Of a stretch of 64,000 bases of DNA, positions 51,339 to 59,989 are shown piece by piece; the first letter of the stretch is position 1; each line of letters starts with the position of its first letter. Under the pieces are notes generated by a model that saw nothing but the letters and a program-made list of their open reading frames with translations, searched no databases and had not been told where the DNA came from. Origin of the DNA: Streptomyces monomycini (GTDB lineage: Bacteria; Actinomycetota; Actinomycetes; Streptomycetales; Streptomycetaceae); contig NZ_JAFIQY010000003.1 of NCBI RefSeq assembly GCF_022271435.1, positions 248,001 through 312,000 on the forward strand, read 5' to 3'. Position numbers and translations under genes: made by a program.

Positions 51339-53363
51339 ATGCGGGAGCGAGCAGTGAGCGGATACCCCGGCGGCACGGGCCGCGCGCCCGGAACGACGCT
51401 CTCCGCGGTGACGGAGCGTAAAGAAACGACCAATGCATCCGACGGAGGCCCGGACGACGCCTCCGGCCCGGCACCCACCGGCGGCCCCACCGCGGCCGAC
51501 GGCCCCACCCGGCCCGCCACGGCCGACGGACACCCCCGGCCAGGCCCGTCCGGCCCGTCCGGTCCATCCGGTCCGGCCGGCGAGCCGCGGGCCGGCGCCC
51601 GCGGCGAACCCGACGCCGGCGACGGCTCGGCGGCCTCGCTGCGCGACTACCGCGCCGCCTTCCGGGCCGCCCGCGCCCCGCTGGCCGTACTCAACCGCGA
51701 CGGCCTCGTCCTGGCCGCCAACCCCGCCTTCGGCGAACTGGTCGGCGCGGCACCGGACGACCTGGTCGCGGCCACCGCCGCCGACCTGACCGAACTGGGC
51801 ACCGACCCGCGCATCTGGGCCGCGTACCGGGAGGTGCTGCGCGGCCACAGCGACCGGTTGCGGTGCACCCGGCGGCTGAAACATCCCGACGGGCAGTTCC
51901 TGTGGGCCGAGGTGACGGTCGAGCCGCTGCCGGACGAGGACTGCGTCCTGCTGTCCGTGGCGGACATCAGCGACCGGCACGACCTGCTGGCCCGGCTGCG
52001 CCACCTCCAGATGCACGACCCGGTGACCCGGCTGCCCAACCGCGCGCTGTTCTTCGAGCGGCTCGCGGGCGCGCTGGAGTCGGCCGCCTTCGAGCAGCAC
52101 GGTACGGGCCGGGTCGGCCTGTGCTACCTCGACCTGGACGGCTTCAAGGCCGTCAACGACACCCTCGGGCACCGCGTCGGCGACCGGCTGCTGAGCGCGG
52201 TGGCCCAGCGCCTGACGCACTGCGCCGAGAGCCTGGCCGAGCGCGGCGCGGTACGCGGCGGCAGCGGCCACCTGGTGGCGCGGCTGGGCGGCGACGAGTT
52301 CGCCCTCCTGGTGGAGGACTCGGCCGGTACCGAACAACTCGCCGAACTGGCACAGCGCGTCCTGGACGCGCTCCAGCGGCCGTTCGACCTGGCGGGGCAG
52401 CGGCTGTCGGTCTCGGCGAGCATCGGCGTCGTGGAGCGCGCGGCGACCGGCACCACGGCGACCGGCCTGATGCAGGCCGCGGACACCACGCTGTACTGGG
52501 CGAAGGAGGACGGCAAGGCCCGCTGGACGCTCTTCGACCCCGAGCGCAACGCCCACCGGATGACCCGCCAGGCGCTGTCCAGCACGCTGCGGCCCGCGGT
52601 GGACCGCGGCGAGTTCACGCTGGAGTACCAGCCGCTGGTCGGGCTCGGCGACGGGCGGGCGCAGGGCGTCGAGGCGCTGGTGCGCTGGCGGCATCCGCAG
52701 TTCGGCACACTGTCGCCGAATCGGTTCATCGGATTGGCGGAGGAGAACGGCTCGATCGTCGAGCTGGGCCGCTGGGTGCTGGCCCGCGCCTGCCACCAGG
52801 CCCGCGCCTGGCAGCTGGCCCGTCCCGGCGCCGAGCCGCTGTTCGTCAGCGTGAACGTCGCCGTACGGCAGGTGTGGGACTCCGACCTGGTCGCGGACGT
52901 GGCGGGCATCCTCGCCGAGACCGGGCTGCCGCCCGCCCTGCTCCAGCTGGAGCTGACCGAGTCGGCCGTGATGGGCTCGGCCGGGCGGCCCCTCCAGGCG
53001 CTCCAGGCGCTGAGCGAGATGGGCGTACGGATCGCCATCGACGACTTCGGCACCGGCTACTCGAACCTGGCGTACCTCAGCCGGCTGCCGGTGTCCGTAC
53101 TGAAGCTGGACGGCTCCTTCGTGCGGGGTTTCCGCTCGCAGGAGCACCCGAACCCGGCGGACGAGACGATCGTGGAAGCACTGGTCGCGCTCGCGCACCG
53201 GCTGGGCCTGACGGTCACCGCGGAGTGTGTGGAGAGCGCCGAACAGGCGGAACGGTTGCGCCGTATCGGCTGCGACACCGGGCAGGGGTGGCTGTACTCC
53301 CGCCCGGTGCCTCCGGACCGGGTCTGCGAGCTGATCGGCGCGGGGCGGCAGACCGGCGCGTAG
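51339..53363 (+). CDS. cdgA: CdgA-type c-di-GMP protein (PAS-GGDEF-EAL), 674 aa
   Basis: A disordered Gly/Pro-rich leader (~1-95), a PAS domain (~100-215: YRAAFRAARAPLAVLNRDGLVLAANPAFGEL), a GGDEF domain with RLGGDEFALL (317-321), and an EAL domain (VEALVRWRHP with E445-L447; IAIDDFGTGYSNLAYL with D568-D569; TAECVESAEQ). Both catalytic motifs are intact, so synthesis and hydrolysis are both possible. The RxxD product-inhibition site expected five residues before GGDEF is not seen. The gene corresponds by position and layout to S. coelicolor cdgA, a known BldD target (from memory). ATG 51339 is used. Confidence 0.88.
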   Translation: MRERAVSGYPGGTGRAPGTTLSAVTERKETTNASDGGPDDASGPAPTGGPTAADGPTRPATADGHPRPGPSGPSGPSGPAGEPRAGARGEPDAGDGSAASLRDYRAAFRAARAPLAVLNRDGLVLAANPAFGELVGAAPDDLVAATAADLTELGTDPRIWAAYREVLRGHSDRLRCTRRLKHPDGQFLWAEVTVEPLPDEDCVLLSVADISDRHDLLARLRHLQMHDPVTRLPNRALFFERLAGALESAAFEQHGTGRVGLCYLDLDGFKAVNDTLGHRVGDRLLSAVAQRLTHCAESLAERGAVRGGSGHLVARLGGDEFALLVEDSAGTEQLAELAQRVLDALQRPFDLAGQRLSVSASIGVVERAATGTTATGLMQAADTTLYWAKEDGKARWTLFDPERNAHRMTRQALSSTLRPAVDRGEFTLEYQPLVGLGDGRAQGVEALVRWRHPQFGTLSPNRFIGLAEENGSIVELGRWVLARACHQARAWQLARPGAEPLFVSVNVAVRQVWDSDLVADVAGILAETGLPPALLQLELTESAVMGSAGRPLQALQALSEMGVRIAIDDFGTGYSNLAYLSRLPVSVLKLDGSFVRGFRSQEHPNPADETIVEALVALAHRLGLTVTAECVESAEQAERLRRIGCDTGQGWLYSRPVPPDRVCELIGAGRQTGA

Positions 53364-53374
53364 GGGCTACGAAG

Positions 53375-53411
53375 GGAGCGGGCGGAGCAGCGCGCTCCCC
53401 CCGCCCGCTCC
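53375..53411. terminator. Terminator after cdgA
   Basis: Perfect 11-bp arms GGAGCGGGCGG / CCGCCCGCTCC with a 15-nt loop, 12 bp after the cdgA stop. It is followed by 23-bp direct repeats around 53480-53525. Confidence 0.75.
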
Positions 53412-53514
53412 GATGCATCCGCCCGTTACCGGGGCGGTACCGGGGTCACGCCGCCGCCCGCGCGACGATCACGCCCCCGACGCCACGGCCGTCATACCGC
53501 CGGCGCCACGGCCG

Positions 53515-54696
53515 TCACGCCCCCGGCAGCCCGTAAGCGTCCGCGATCAGCTCGTACGACCGCAGCCGGACGTCGCCGCCGTGCGCGTTCGCCGTGATCA
53601 TCAGCTCGTCCGCGCCGGTGCGCTTGGCGAGGTCGTCCAGACCGGTGCGGACCGCGTCGGGCGTGCCGTGAATGATGTTGGACAGCCAGCTGTCGACGAA
53701 GTCGCGCTCCATGCCGCTGAACGCGTACGCCGCCGCCTCCTCGGGACTGGGCACCAGCCCGGGGCGCCCGGTGCGCAGCCGGATCATGGACAGCGCGCCG
53801 GTGAGGACCTGGCGGTACGCCTCCTTCTCGTCCTCGGCGGCCAGCGCGGCGACGCCGATCAGCGCGTACGGCTCGGAGAGGACCGCGGAGGGGCGGAAGG
53901 ACTCGCGGTACAGGTCCAGCGCGGGGATGGTGTTCGCCGCCGAGAAGTGGTGGGCGAAGGCGAACGGCAGGCCCAGGCGGCCCGCCAGCTGGGCGCTGAA
54001 CCCGGAGGAGCCGAGCAGCCACAGCGGCGGCCGGTGCGCCGACTGGACGCCGCCCGGGGACGTCGCCTGGACCGGTCCCGGCACCGCGTGGATACGGCTG
54101 TACGGGTGCCCGTCAGGGAAGTCGTCGTCCAGGAAGCGCGTCAGCTCGGCGAGCTGCTGCGGGAACTCGTCGGCGCCCTCGTGCAGCCGCTCGGTACGGC
54201 GCAAGGCGGCGGCGGTGGCGCCGTCGGTGCCGGGCGCGCGGCCGAGGCCGAGGTCGACGCGGCCGGGGGCCATCGCCTCCAGCGTGCCGAACTGTTCGGC
54301 GATCACCAGCGGCGCGTGGTTGGGCAGCATGACGCCGCCGGAGCCGAGCCGGATGCGGTCGGTGTGCGCGGCGAGGTGCGCCAGCAGGACCGCGGGCGAC
54401 GAGGACGCCACGCCGGGCATCGAGTGGTGCTCGGCGACCCAGTAGCGGTGGAAGCCGCGGCGCTCGGCCGTGCGGGCGATGCCGACGGCGGTCCGTACGG
54501 CCTCGGAGGCGGTGTGCCCGGCGCCCACGGTCACCAGGTCCAGTACGGACAGGGGGACGGGCGCGGTGCCGAGGGCCGCGCCCCGGATGCCGTCGCCGTC
54601 GCGGGCGTCATCGGCCGGGTTGCCGGTGTCGGCCCGGTGGCCGGTACCGGCCCCGTTGCCGTCGTGGTCCCGGATCTCGTCGTGGTCGCCGCTCAC
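53515..54696 (-). CDS. LLM-class flavin-dependent oxidoreductase (MsnO8-like), 393 aa
   Basis: Luciferase-like monooxygenase using reduced FMN or F420. Family blocks: [73 protein letters not shown] and the central [20 protein letters not shown]. The first ~40 residues are an Asp/Gly-rich leader not seen in the family. GTG 54696 is chosen because AGGAGGG lies 8 nt upstream. It starts the minus-strand side of the region; no biosynthetic partner is nearby, so the substrate is unknown. Confidence 0.9.
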   Translation of the reverse strand: MSGDHDEIRDHDGNGAGTGHRADTGNPADDARDGDGIRGAALGTAPVPLSVLDLVTVGAGHTASEAVRTAVGIARTAERRGFHRYWVAEHHSMPGVASSSPAVLLAHLAAHTDRIRLGSGGVMLPNHAPLVIAEQFGTLEAMAPGRVDLGLGRAPGTDGATAAALRRTERLHEGADEFPQQLAELTRFLDDDFPDGHPYSRIHAVPGPVQATSPGGVQSAHRPPLWLLGSSGFSAQLAGRLGLPFAFAHHFSAANTIPALDLYRESFRPSAVLSEPYALIGVAALAAEDEKEAYRQVLTGALSMIRLRTGRPGLVPSPEEAAAYAFSGMERDFVDSWLSNIIHGTPDAVRTGLDDLAKRTGADELMITANAHGGDVRLRSYELIADAYGLPGA

Positions 54697-54796
54697 GGTG
54701 CGGGCCCTCCTCGCGTCGCTGGTCTGCACCGGGGAACAACCGGAGTACTTCTCCGGTTATTCCCGGGCGGGCGAGGAGGGCGGCGGTTCCCCGTCG

Positions 54797-55537
54797 CTAC
54801 CCCGCCGTGGACGTCACCGGCGCCCCCGCGAACAGCGTGCCCAGCGCCGGGCAGGCGACCGTGCGCTCCAGCAGCCGCAGCCCCTCCCAGGCGGTGACCT
54901 GGTTGGCGGTGAGCACCGGCTTGCCCAGCTCCGCCTCGATGGCGGGGAGGTACCCGGCGGTGTGCAGGGCCGTATCGGGGAGCAGCACCACCTCGGCGTC
55001 GGGGTGGTCCCCCGTACGGGCGAGGAGCAGGACCTCCTCCAGACCCCACGTGCCGACCTCGGCGGCGGTGACGATCCCGCTGCCGCGGGTCGAGACGACT
55101 TCCGTACCCGCGGACTTCAGGAAGGCGCGGAAGCACTCGGCGACGTCGTCGGGGTAGGTCGCGGCGATGGCCACGCGCTCGGCGCCCAGGGCCCGTACGG
55201 CGTGCGCGAAGGCGAAGGACGTACTGGAGGCGGGCAGCCCGGCGGTGGCCGACAGCTCGCGCACCTGCGCGTGGGCGCCGTCCCAGCCGAAGACGAAGCT
55301 GGCGCTGGTGCAGGCCCAGACGACGGCCTCGGCGCCGCGGCTCTTGAGGTCGGCGACGCCGGCGGCGAGCCGGGCGGCGGAGCCCATCTCCAGCAGCGCA
55401 TCGACGCGGTGGGCGTCCTCGCCGATGTCGGTGTGGACGAGCGGCAGGCTCAGTCCGTTGCCGAGGAGCGCTTCGAGCCGGGGGTAGTCGTCCTCGGCGG
55501 AGTGGCCGGGGTAGAGGAAGCCGACCGTGGATGCCAT
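54797..55537 (-). CDS. Maleate-isomerase/Asp-Glu-racemase-like protein lacking one catalytic Cys, 246 aa
   Basis: Fold and motifs of the maleate cis-trans isomerase / arylmalonate decarboxylase family: VGFLYPGHSAEDDYPRLE, first-Cys motif VVWACTSASFVFGWD (C76), AIAATYPDDVAECFRAFL, and PVLTANQVTAWEGLRLL. Where its neighbour has ISCTNL with the second Cys (C194), this protein reads VLLPDTAL, so Asp188 or a nearby residue stands in. It therefore should not do the normal two-cysteine isomerisation; a lyase, decarboxylase-like or binding role is possible. It lies 138 bp after the intact paralogue, same strand. Confidence 0.8.
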   Translation of the reverse strand: MASTVGFLYPGHSAEDDYPRLEALLGNGLSLPLVHTDIGEDAHRVDALLEMGSAARLAAGVADLKSRGAEAVVWACTSASFVFGWDGAHAQVRELSATAGLPASSTSFAFAHAVRALGAERVAIAATYPDDVAECFRAFLKSAGTEVVSTRGSGIVTAAEVGTWGLEEVLLLARTGDHPDAEVVLLPDTALHTAGYLPAIEAELGKPVLTANQVTAWEGLRLLERTVACPALGTLFAGAPVTSTAG

Positions 55538-55675
55538 GCACGTCTCCTGACGGGGTGGGGGGATGCGTATGGGGGTGCGTACTGCGGTGCGCGCGCCGCC
55601 CCGGGCCTACGTGCGCGGGGCGCGTGGGTGGACGCGGGGTGGGGACGGCAGCCGGGCGGGCGCCGCCCGTACGCG

Positions 55676-56602
55676 TCAGACCGGCGCCGGCGGGCCGGGC
55701 TCCTCCGGGGGATGAAAGGGCGGTACGTCCAGTCCCTCGGCCGGTTCCGCCTCGGAGGACGGGACCGCCGACCCGGCGAACGCCGCTTCGGACCGGCCGC
55801 TCCGCCTCGGTATCCCGGCCCCTTCCTCGGGGGCCCAGGAGGCGGTCATGGAGGCCGGTCCGCGTCTGGCGACGGGGTCCACCAGTGCCTGGTACGGGCC
55901 GACGGCCTCGGCTCCGATGGCCCGCAGGGAGGCCCACATGGTGACCTGGTTGGCCGACAGGACCGGCATTCGCAGTTCGGCCTCCAGCTGCGGGATGACG
56001 TCGTACGTCGGCAGGTTCGTACAGCTGATGAACAGCGCGTCCGCGGCGCCGACGACGGCCTGGCGGGCCATGTCGACGACGTCCCGGTACGGCACTTTCC
56101 AGATGTGCCGGGTCAGGCCCAGGTAGGCGCGGCCGGTGACGGTGACACCGGCTTCCTTCAGGTACTCCTCCAGGGAGTCGGTGACGGACTTGGTGTAGGG
56201 GGTGACGACCGCGATCCGCCACGCGCCGATCTCGCGCAGCGCTTCGAGGAGCGCGCCGGAGGTGGTGAGCGCCGGGAGCTCCCCCGCCCGGGTCATGGCG
56301 GCGCACATGGCGCGCTCGCCCGCCACGCCGCCGACGAAGCTGCCCGAGGTGCAGGCGTACGAGACGACCTGCGGGGAGACGGCGCACAGCGCCTGGACGG
56401 CGGAGTGCAGGGTTTCGTGTTCACTGACGAGGCGGGCCAGGTCGAGGCTCACCTCGACGGGCACGAAAGGGGTCCGGGTGAGGTGGAGGGACACATCGTC
56501 GGGGATCCAGCGCCACAGCTCGCGGTCCAGGGCGAAGTCGAACGGAGCGACGACACCCACACCGAGCTGAGGCTTCGGTCCCCCCAGAAATGAGACGTCC
56601 AT
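55676..56602 (-). CDS. Maleate cis-trans isomerase-like protein (both cysteines), 308 aa
   Basis: Intact family member: LGVGVVAPFDFALDRELWRW, SYACTSGSFVGGVAGE (C84), IAVVTPYTKSVTDSLEEYL, ALFISCTNLPTYDVI (C194), then MPVLSANQVTMWASLR. Two catalytic cysteines fit maleate isomerase or a related racemase. The C-terminal ~60 residues are a Pro/Glu-rich tail. Start MDVSFLGG at 56602 (GGGGG upstream) is preferred over the longer frame, because upstream residues overlap the promoter at 56704-56738. It is transcribed away from the 2-hydroxyacid dehydrogenase gene. Confidence 0.85.
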   Translation of the reverse strand: MDVSFLGGPKPQLGVGVVAPFDFALDRELWRWIPDDVSLHLTRTPFVPVEVSLDLARLVSEHETLHSAVQALCAVSPQVVSYACTSGSFVGGVAGERAMCAAMTRAGELPALTTSGALLEALREIGAWRIAVVTPYTKSVTDSLEEYLKEAGVTVTGRAYLGLTRHIWKVPYRDVVDMARQAVVGAADALFISCTNLPTYDVIPQLEAELRMPVLSANQVTMWASLRAIGAEAVGPYQALVDPVARRGPASMTASWAPEEGAGIPRRSGRSEAAFAGSAVPSSEAEPAEGLDVPPFHPPEEPGPPAPV

Positions 56603-56703
56603 GATGCCCCCAGAAGAGCGAAGGGCTGGTAAGGGCAAGGCCTTTGGCCAGGGGTTCGTGGTGCGACCGGCACGAGCCGGGGACGTCGGGACAGAGCCGT
56701 TGT

Positions 56704-56738
56704 TGACACGGTAGTTACGACTTCTTAGCGTGGTCAAT
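56704..56738. promoter_or_regulatory. Face-to-face overlapping promoters
   Basis: Plus strand: TTGACA (56704-56709), 17 bp, TAGCGT (56727-56732), leading to the dehydrogenase gene. Minus strand: TTGACC (56738-56733), 18 bp, TACCGT (56714-56709), leading to the isomerase gene. The two promoters occupy the same ~35 bp, so polymerases would compete. Confidence 0.6.
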
Positions 56739-56811
56739 CCTCGCATCTCAGGCATCTGTCGGCGCCTCCTTTCATTCAAGGGGGCTCACGTTTCAGAACG
56801 GTTTCTGGCCT

Positions 56812-57777
56812 ATGTCCGAAAGCACCGTCCTCGTCCTCGGTTCCGACCCGCCTCCCAAACTGGACCGGCTAGCCGGCCGGGCCCGGCTGGTCTACGCCGA
56901 CGACGAGACCTTCGCCGACCGACTGCCGCACGCCGACGTGGTATTGGCGTGGGACTTCACCTCCGACGCGATCCGCGACGCCTGGCCCGGTGACGGCCCG
57001 CGCCCCGTCTGGGTGCACACCGCGAGCGCGGGCGTGGACCGGCTGATGTGCCCGGAGCTCGCCGCCGGCCCGACCCTGGTGACCAACGCGCGCGGCGTCT
57101 TCGAGCAGCCGATCGCCGAGTACGTGGCCGGCCTGGTGATCGCCATGGCCAAGGACTTCTACGGTAGTTGGGAGCTCCAGCGGCAGCGGCGCTGGCGGCA
57201 CCGGGAGACACTGCGGGTGGCGGGCAGCCGCGCCGTGGTGGTGGGCTCGGGGCCGATCGGCCGGGCCATCGGCCGGACGCTGCTGGCACTGGGTGTCAGG
57301 GTGGATCTGGTCGGGCGGCGGGAACGTACGGACGATCCCGACTTCGGCCGGGTGCACGCGGGCGGCGCGCTGCACGGCCTGCTGGGCACGGCCGACTGGG
57401 TGGTGTGCGCGGCGCCGCTGACCGAGGAGACGCGCGGCATGTTCGACCGGGCCGCGTTCGGCCGGATGCGGCAGCGGGCCCGGTTCATCAACGTGGCGCG
57501 CGGGCCGCTCGTCGTCGAGGGCGACCTGGTGGCGGCGCTGCGGGAGTGGCGGATCGCGGCGGCGGCCCTGGACGTCTTCGAGCACGAGCCGCTGACCTCG
57601 GACAGCGTCCTGTGGGACGTGCCGCACCTGATCGTCTCCCCGCACATGAGCGGCGACACGCTGGGCTGGCGGGACGCGCTGGCCGAGCAGTTCGCGGACA
57701 ACTTCGACCGGTGGGCGGCGGGCGAGCCGCTCACCAATGTGGTGGACAAGCGGCGGGGTTACGTACCGGGCCCCTGA
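56812..57777 (+). CDS. D-2-hydroxyacid dehydrogenase, 321 aa
   Basis: NAD(P)-dependent dehydrogenase acting on 2-hydroxy/2-keto acids. Visible: VWVHTASAGVDRL, TNARGVFEQPIAEYVAGL, nucleotide loop VVGSGPIGRAIGRTL (GxGxxG), PLTEETRGMFDRAAF, FINVARGPLVVEGDLV (substrate Arg), ALDVFEHEPL (Glu) and VSPHMSGDTLGW (active-site His in SPHMSG). ATG 56812 follows a long leader of ~70 nt. It precedes the amidase gene by 44 bp and probably shares its transcript. Confidence 0.9.
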   Translation: MSESTVLVLGSDPPPKLDRLAGRARLVYADDETFADRLPHADVVLAWDFTSDAIRDAWPGDGPRPVWVHTASAGVDRLMCPELAAGPTLVTNARGVFEQPIAEYVAGLVIAMAKDFYGSWELQRQRRWRHRETLRVAGSRAVVVGSGPIGRAIGRTLLALGVRVDLVGRRERTDDPDFGRVHAGGALHGLLGTADWVVCAAPLTEETRGMFDRAAFGRMRQRARFINVARGPLVVEGDLVAALREWRIAAAALDVFEHEPLTSDSVLWDVPHLIVSPHMSGDTLGWRDALAEQFADNFDRWAAGEPLTNVVDKRRGYVPGP

Positions 57778-57821
57778 TCTTCCGGGACCGTGGAGGGGAA
57801 CGCTCGTGGACGGAGGTCGGG

Positions 57822-59240
57822 ATGGCTGAGGTGACGGACCTGGCGGACTGCTCGGCGGCGCGGCTGGTCGCCGGGTACGCGGCGGGCGAGTTCTCGCCGG
57901 TCGAAGCGGTGCGGGCGGTGATCGAGCGGGCCACGTGGGCGCAGGAGCGGGTGAACGCCTTCACCCGGATCGACGCGGACGAGGCGCTGACCGCGGCGAA
58001 GGAGTCCGCGGAGCGGTGGCGGTCCGGGCGGCCCGCCGGGCTGGTGGACGGCGTGCCGGCCACGGTCAAGGACCTGCTGCTGACCCGTGGGGCGCCGACG
58101 CTGCGCGGCTCGCACACGGTGCGCGAGGAGGGCACGGCCTGGGACGTGGACGCGCCGTCGGTGGCGCGGCTGCGCGAGCACGGCGCGGTGTTCGTGGGCA
58201 AGACCACCACGCCCGAGTTCGGGTGGAAGGGCGTCACGGACAGTCCGCGGCACGGGGTGACAGGCAATCCGTACGACCCGTCCCGTACGGCGGGCGGGTC
58301 CAGCGGCGGCAGCGCGGCGGCCGTCGCGCTCGGCGCGGGGCCGCTGAGTCTGGGTACGGACGGCGGCGGGTCGGTGCGCATCCCGGGCTCCTTCTGCGGG
58401 ATCTTCGCGCTGAAGCCGACGTACGGGCGGGTGCCGCTGTATCCGGCGAGTCCGTTCGGGACGCTGGCCCACGTCGGGCCGATGACCCGGGACGCGGCCG
58501 ACGCCGCCCTGCTGATGGACGTGATCACCGGGGCCGACTGGCGGGACTGGTCGCAGCTAGCGCCCCCGGCCGGGTCGTTCCGGGAGGAGCTGGCGCGGCC
58601 GGTGACCGGGCTGCGGGTGGCCTACAGCCCGACGCTGGGCTGGGACGTGCCGGTGCGCCCGGAGGTCGCCGCCGCGGTGCGGCGCGCGGTGGACCGGCTC
58701 GCCGAGCTGGGCGCGCACGTCGAGGAGGCCGACCCGGGCCTCACCGACCCGGTGGAGGAGTTCCACACGCTGTGGTTCAGCGGCGCGGCGCGGGTGGTGC
58801 AGAACCTGAGCCACACACAGCGGGAGCTGCTCGATCCGGGGCTGCGGGAGATCTGCGCGGAGGGCGCGCGGCGCAGCGCACTGGACTACCTGGCGGCGGT
58901 GGACGTGCGGATGGCCATGGGCGTGACGATGGGCCGCTTCCACAGTACGTACGACCTGCTGGTGACGCCGACCGAGCCGATCACCGCCTTCGAGGCGGGC
59001 GCCGAGGTGCCGGCCGGGTCCGGGCACACGCGCTGGACGGGCTGGACCCCGTTCACGTACCCCTTCAACATGACGCAGCAGCCCGCCGCGACCGTGCCGT
59101 GCGGCGTGGACGGGGACGGACTGCCGATCGGGGTGCAGCTGGTGGGTGCGCGGCACGCGGACGCGCTGGTGCTGCGCGCCGCGCACGCCCTCTGCACAAC
59201 AGGGGATGTGCCCGCGCCGCCTACGCCCGGCGGAAGGTGA
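57822..59240 (+). CDS. Amidase-signature-family hydrolase, 472 aa
   Basis: Ser-cisSer-Lys amidase: K83 in ATVKDLLL, cis-Ser in RTAGGSSGGSAAAVAL (S160/S161) and nucleophile S184 in GTDGGGSVRIPGSF. The length is normal. Family members hydrolyse small amides, including ureido and allophanate-type compounds, and the substrate cannot be assigned by motif. CGGAGG lies just before ATG 57822. Its 3' end overlaps the end of the convergent DUF3830 gene by 20 nt. Locus context suggests it frees a carboxylate from the imported compound. Confidence 0.9.
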   Translation: MAEVTDLADCSAARLVAGYAAGEFSPVEAVRAVIERATWAQERVNAFTRIDADEALTAAKESAERWRSGRPAGLVDGVPATVKDLLLTRGAPTLRGSHTVREEGTAWDVDAPSVARLREHGAVFVGKTTTPEFGWKGVTDSPRHGVTGNPYDPSRTAGGSSGGSAAAVALGAGPLSLGTDGGGSVRIPGSFCGIFALKPTYGRVPLYPASPFGTLAHVGPMTRDAADAALLMDVITGADWRDWSQLAPPAGSFREELARPVTGLRVAYSPTLGWDVPVRPEVAAAVRRAVDRLAELGAHVEEADPGLTDPVEEFHTLWFSGAARVVQNLSHTQRELLDPGLREICAEGARRSALDYLAAVDVRMAMGVTMGRFHSTYDLLVTPTEPITAFEAGAEVPAGSGHTRWTGWTPFTYPFNMTQQPAATVPCGVDGDGLPIGVQLVGARHADALVLRAAHALCTTGDVPAPPTPGGR

Positions 59241-59721
59241 GGGTTTCCCCCAGGGCGCCGGCGCGCCACAGGTCCTGGCAGGCGTCGGCCATCCGGTCCA
59301 GGCCGTCCACCACCGCACCCCACACGATGCCCGGCACCCAGCCCGCGTCACCGTTGATCAGCAGGTTGTTGCGCTCGTAGAACAGCGCGAGGTCGACGAC
59401 GGTGGCGCGGCCCTGGTGCTTGGCCTGACTCTCGTAGCCGTACGAGGCGGTGCCCAACTGGGTGTCGCTGAAGGTGAAGTAGCACAGGTCGCCGGGGATG
59501 GGCGTGATGGTCGGGTTCTCCAGAGGGGGCTCTTCCGGGGCGAACGGCGGGACGAGGGCGTAGATCTCGTTGCGGGCGTACTTGGCGTGGTAGACGTCGC
59601 CGCCGAGCGGCAGGGCGTCCCAGACGGCCTTGCAGGTGACCGGCGCGCGGTCGTCGAGCAGCTTGGCGGTGCAGCTCACGCCCCGCTTGTCGAGGGAGAC
59701 TTCGATGAAACGGTCGACCAT
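59221..59721 (-). CDS. DUF3830 (cyclophilin-like) protein, 166 aa
   Basis: DUF3830 family, a beta-barrel with a cyclophilin-like fold and no proven activity. Recognisable parts: CTAKLLDDRAPVTCKAVWDALP, DVYHAKYARNEIYALVPPF, TPIPGDLCYFTF and YERNNLLINGDAGWVPGIVW. GGAGG precedes ATG 59721. Such genes are often found beside amidases and ABC importers for small organic compounds. It diverges from ehuB, and an exact palindrome lies in the shared promoter region. Confidence 0.88.
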   Translation of the reverse strand: MVDRFIEVSLDKRGVSCTAKLLDDRAPVTCKAVWDALPLGGDVYHAKYARNEIYALVPPFAPEEPPLENPTITPIPGDLCYFTFSDTQLGTASYGYESQAKHQGRATVVDLALFYERNNLLINGDAGWVPGIVWGAVVDGLDRMADACQDLWRAGALGETLTFRRA

Positions 59722-59829
59722 TTTGCCTCCTTACGGTGCTTTGCGCCTCCATGGTGGACCAGCGGACGGCCCGATGCACACGGGAACACCGGACGCGGTA
59801 CCGCCGCCCTCCCCGTGGCACGCGGCCAC

Positions 59830-59844
59830 TGACGACCGTCGTCA
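59830..59844. promoter_or_regulatory. Palindrome TGACGAC-C-GTCGTCA in the DUF3830/ehuB region
   Basis: Perfect 7-bp arms around one base, 109 bp before the DUF3830 start and 146 bp before ehuB. A second inverted repeat CGCATG-ACCGA-CATGCG lies at 59896-59912. Either could bind the IclR regulator encoded at the end of the locus; neither recurs at 56704-56738. Confidence 0.45.
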
Positions 59845-59989
59845 ATCAGCCATCCAGGGACCGGAATTGGCGCCCCCGAACGGGTGTCGTATGCACGCAT
59901 GACCGACATGCGCCACGACCCCGCACCGCTTGCATCAAGGGCCGGAAACGATTGGCATATTTTCAACGAGTTCGGGTAGCCGCGCGCCC

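Noticed and set aside
53479..53525. CRISPR-like repeats
   Set aside because: Only two ~23-bp copies without spacers of regular length; simple duplication.
59746..59989. Small open frames in the DUF3830/ehuB gap
   Set aside because: They have no conserved motif or ribosome site and overlap the palindromic promoter elements.
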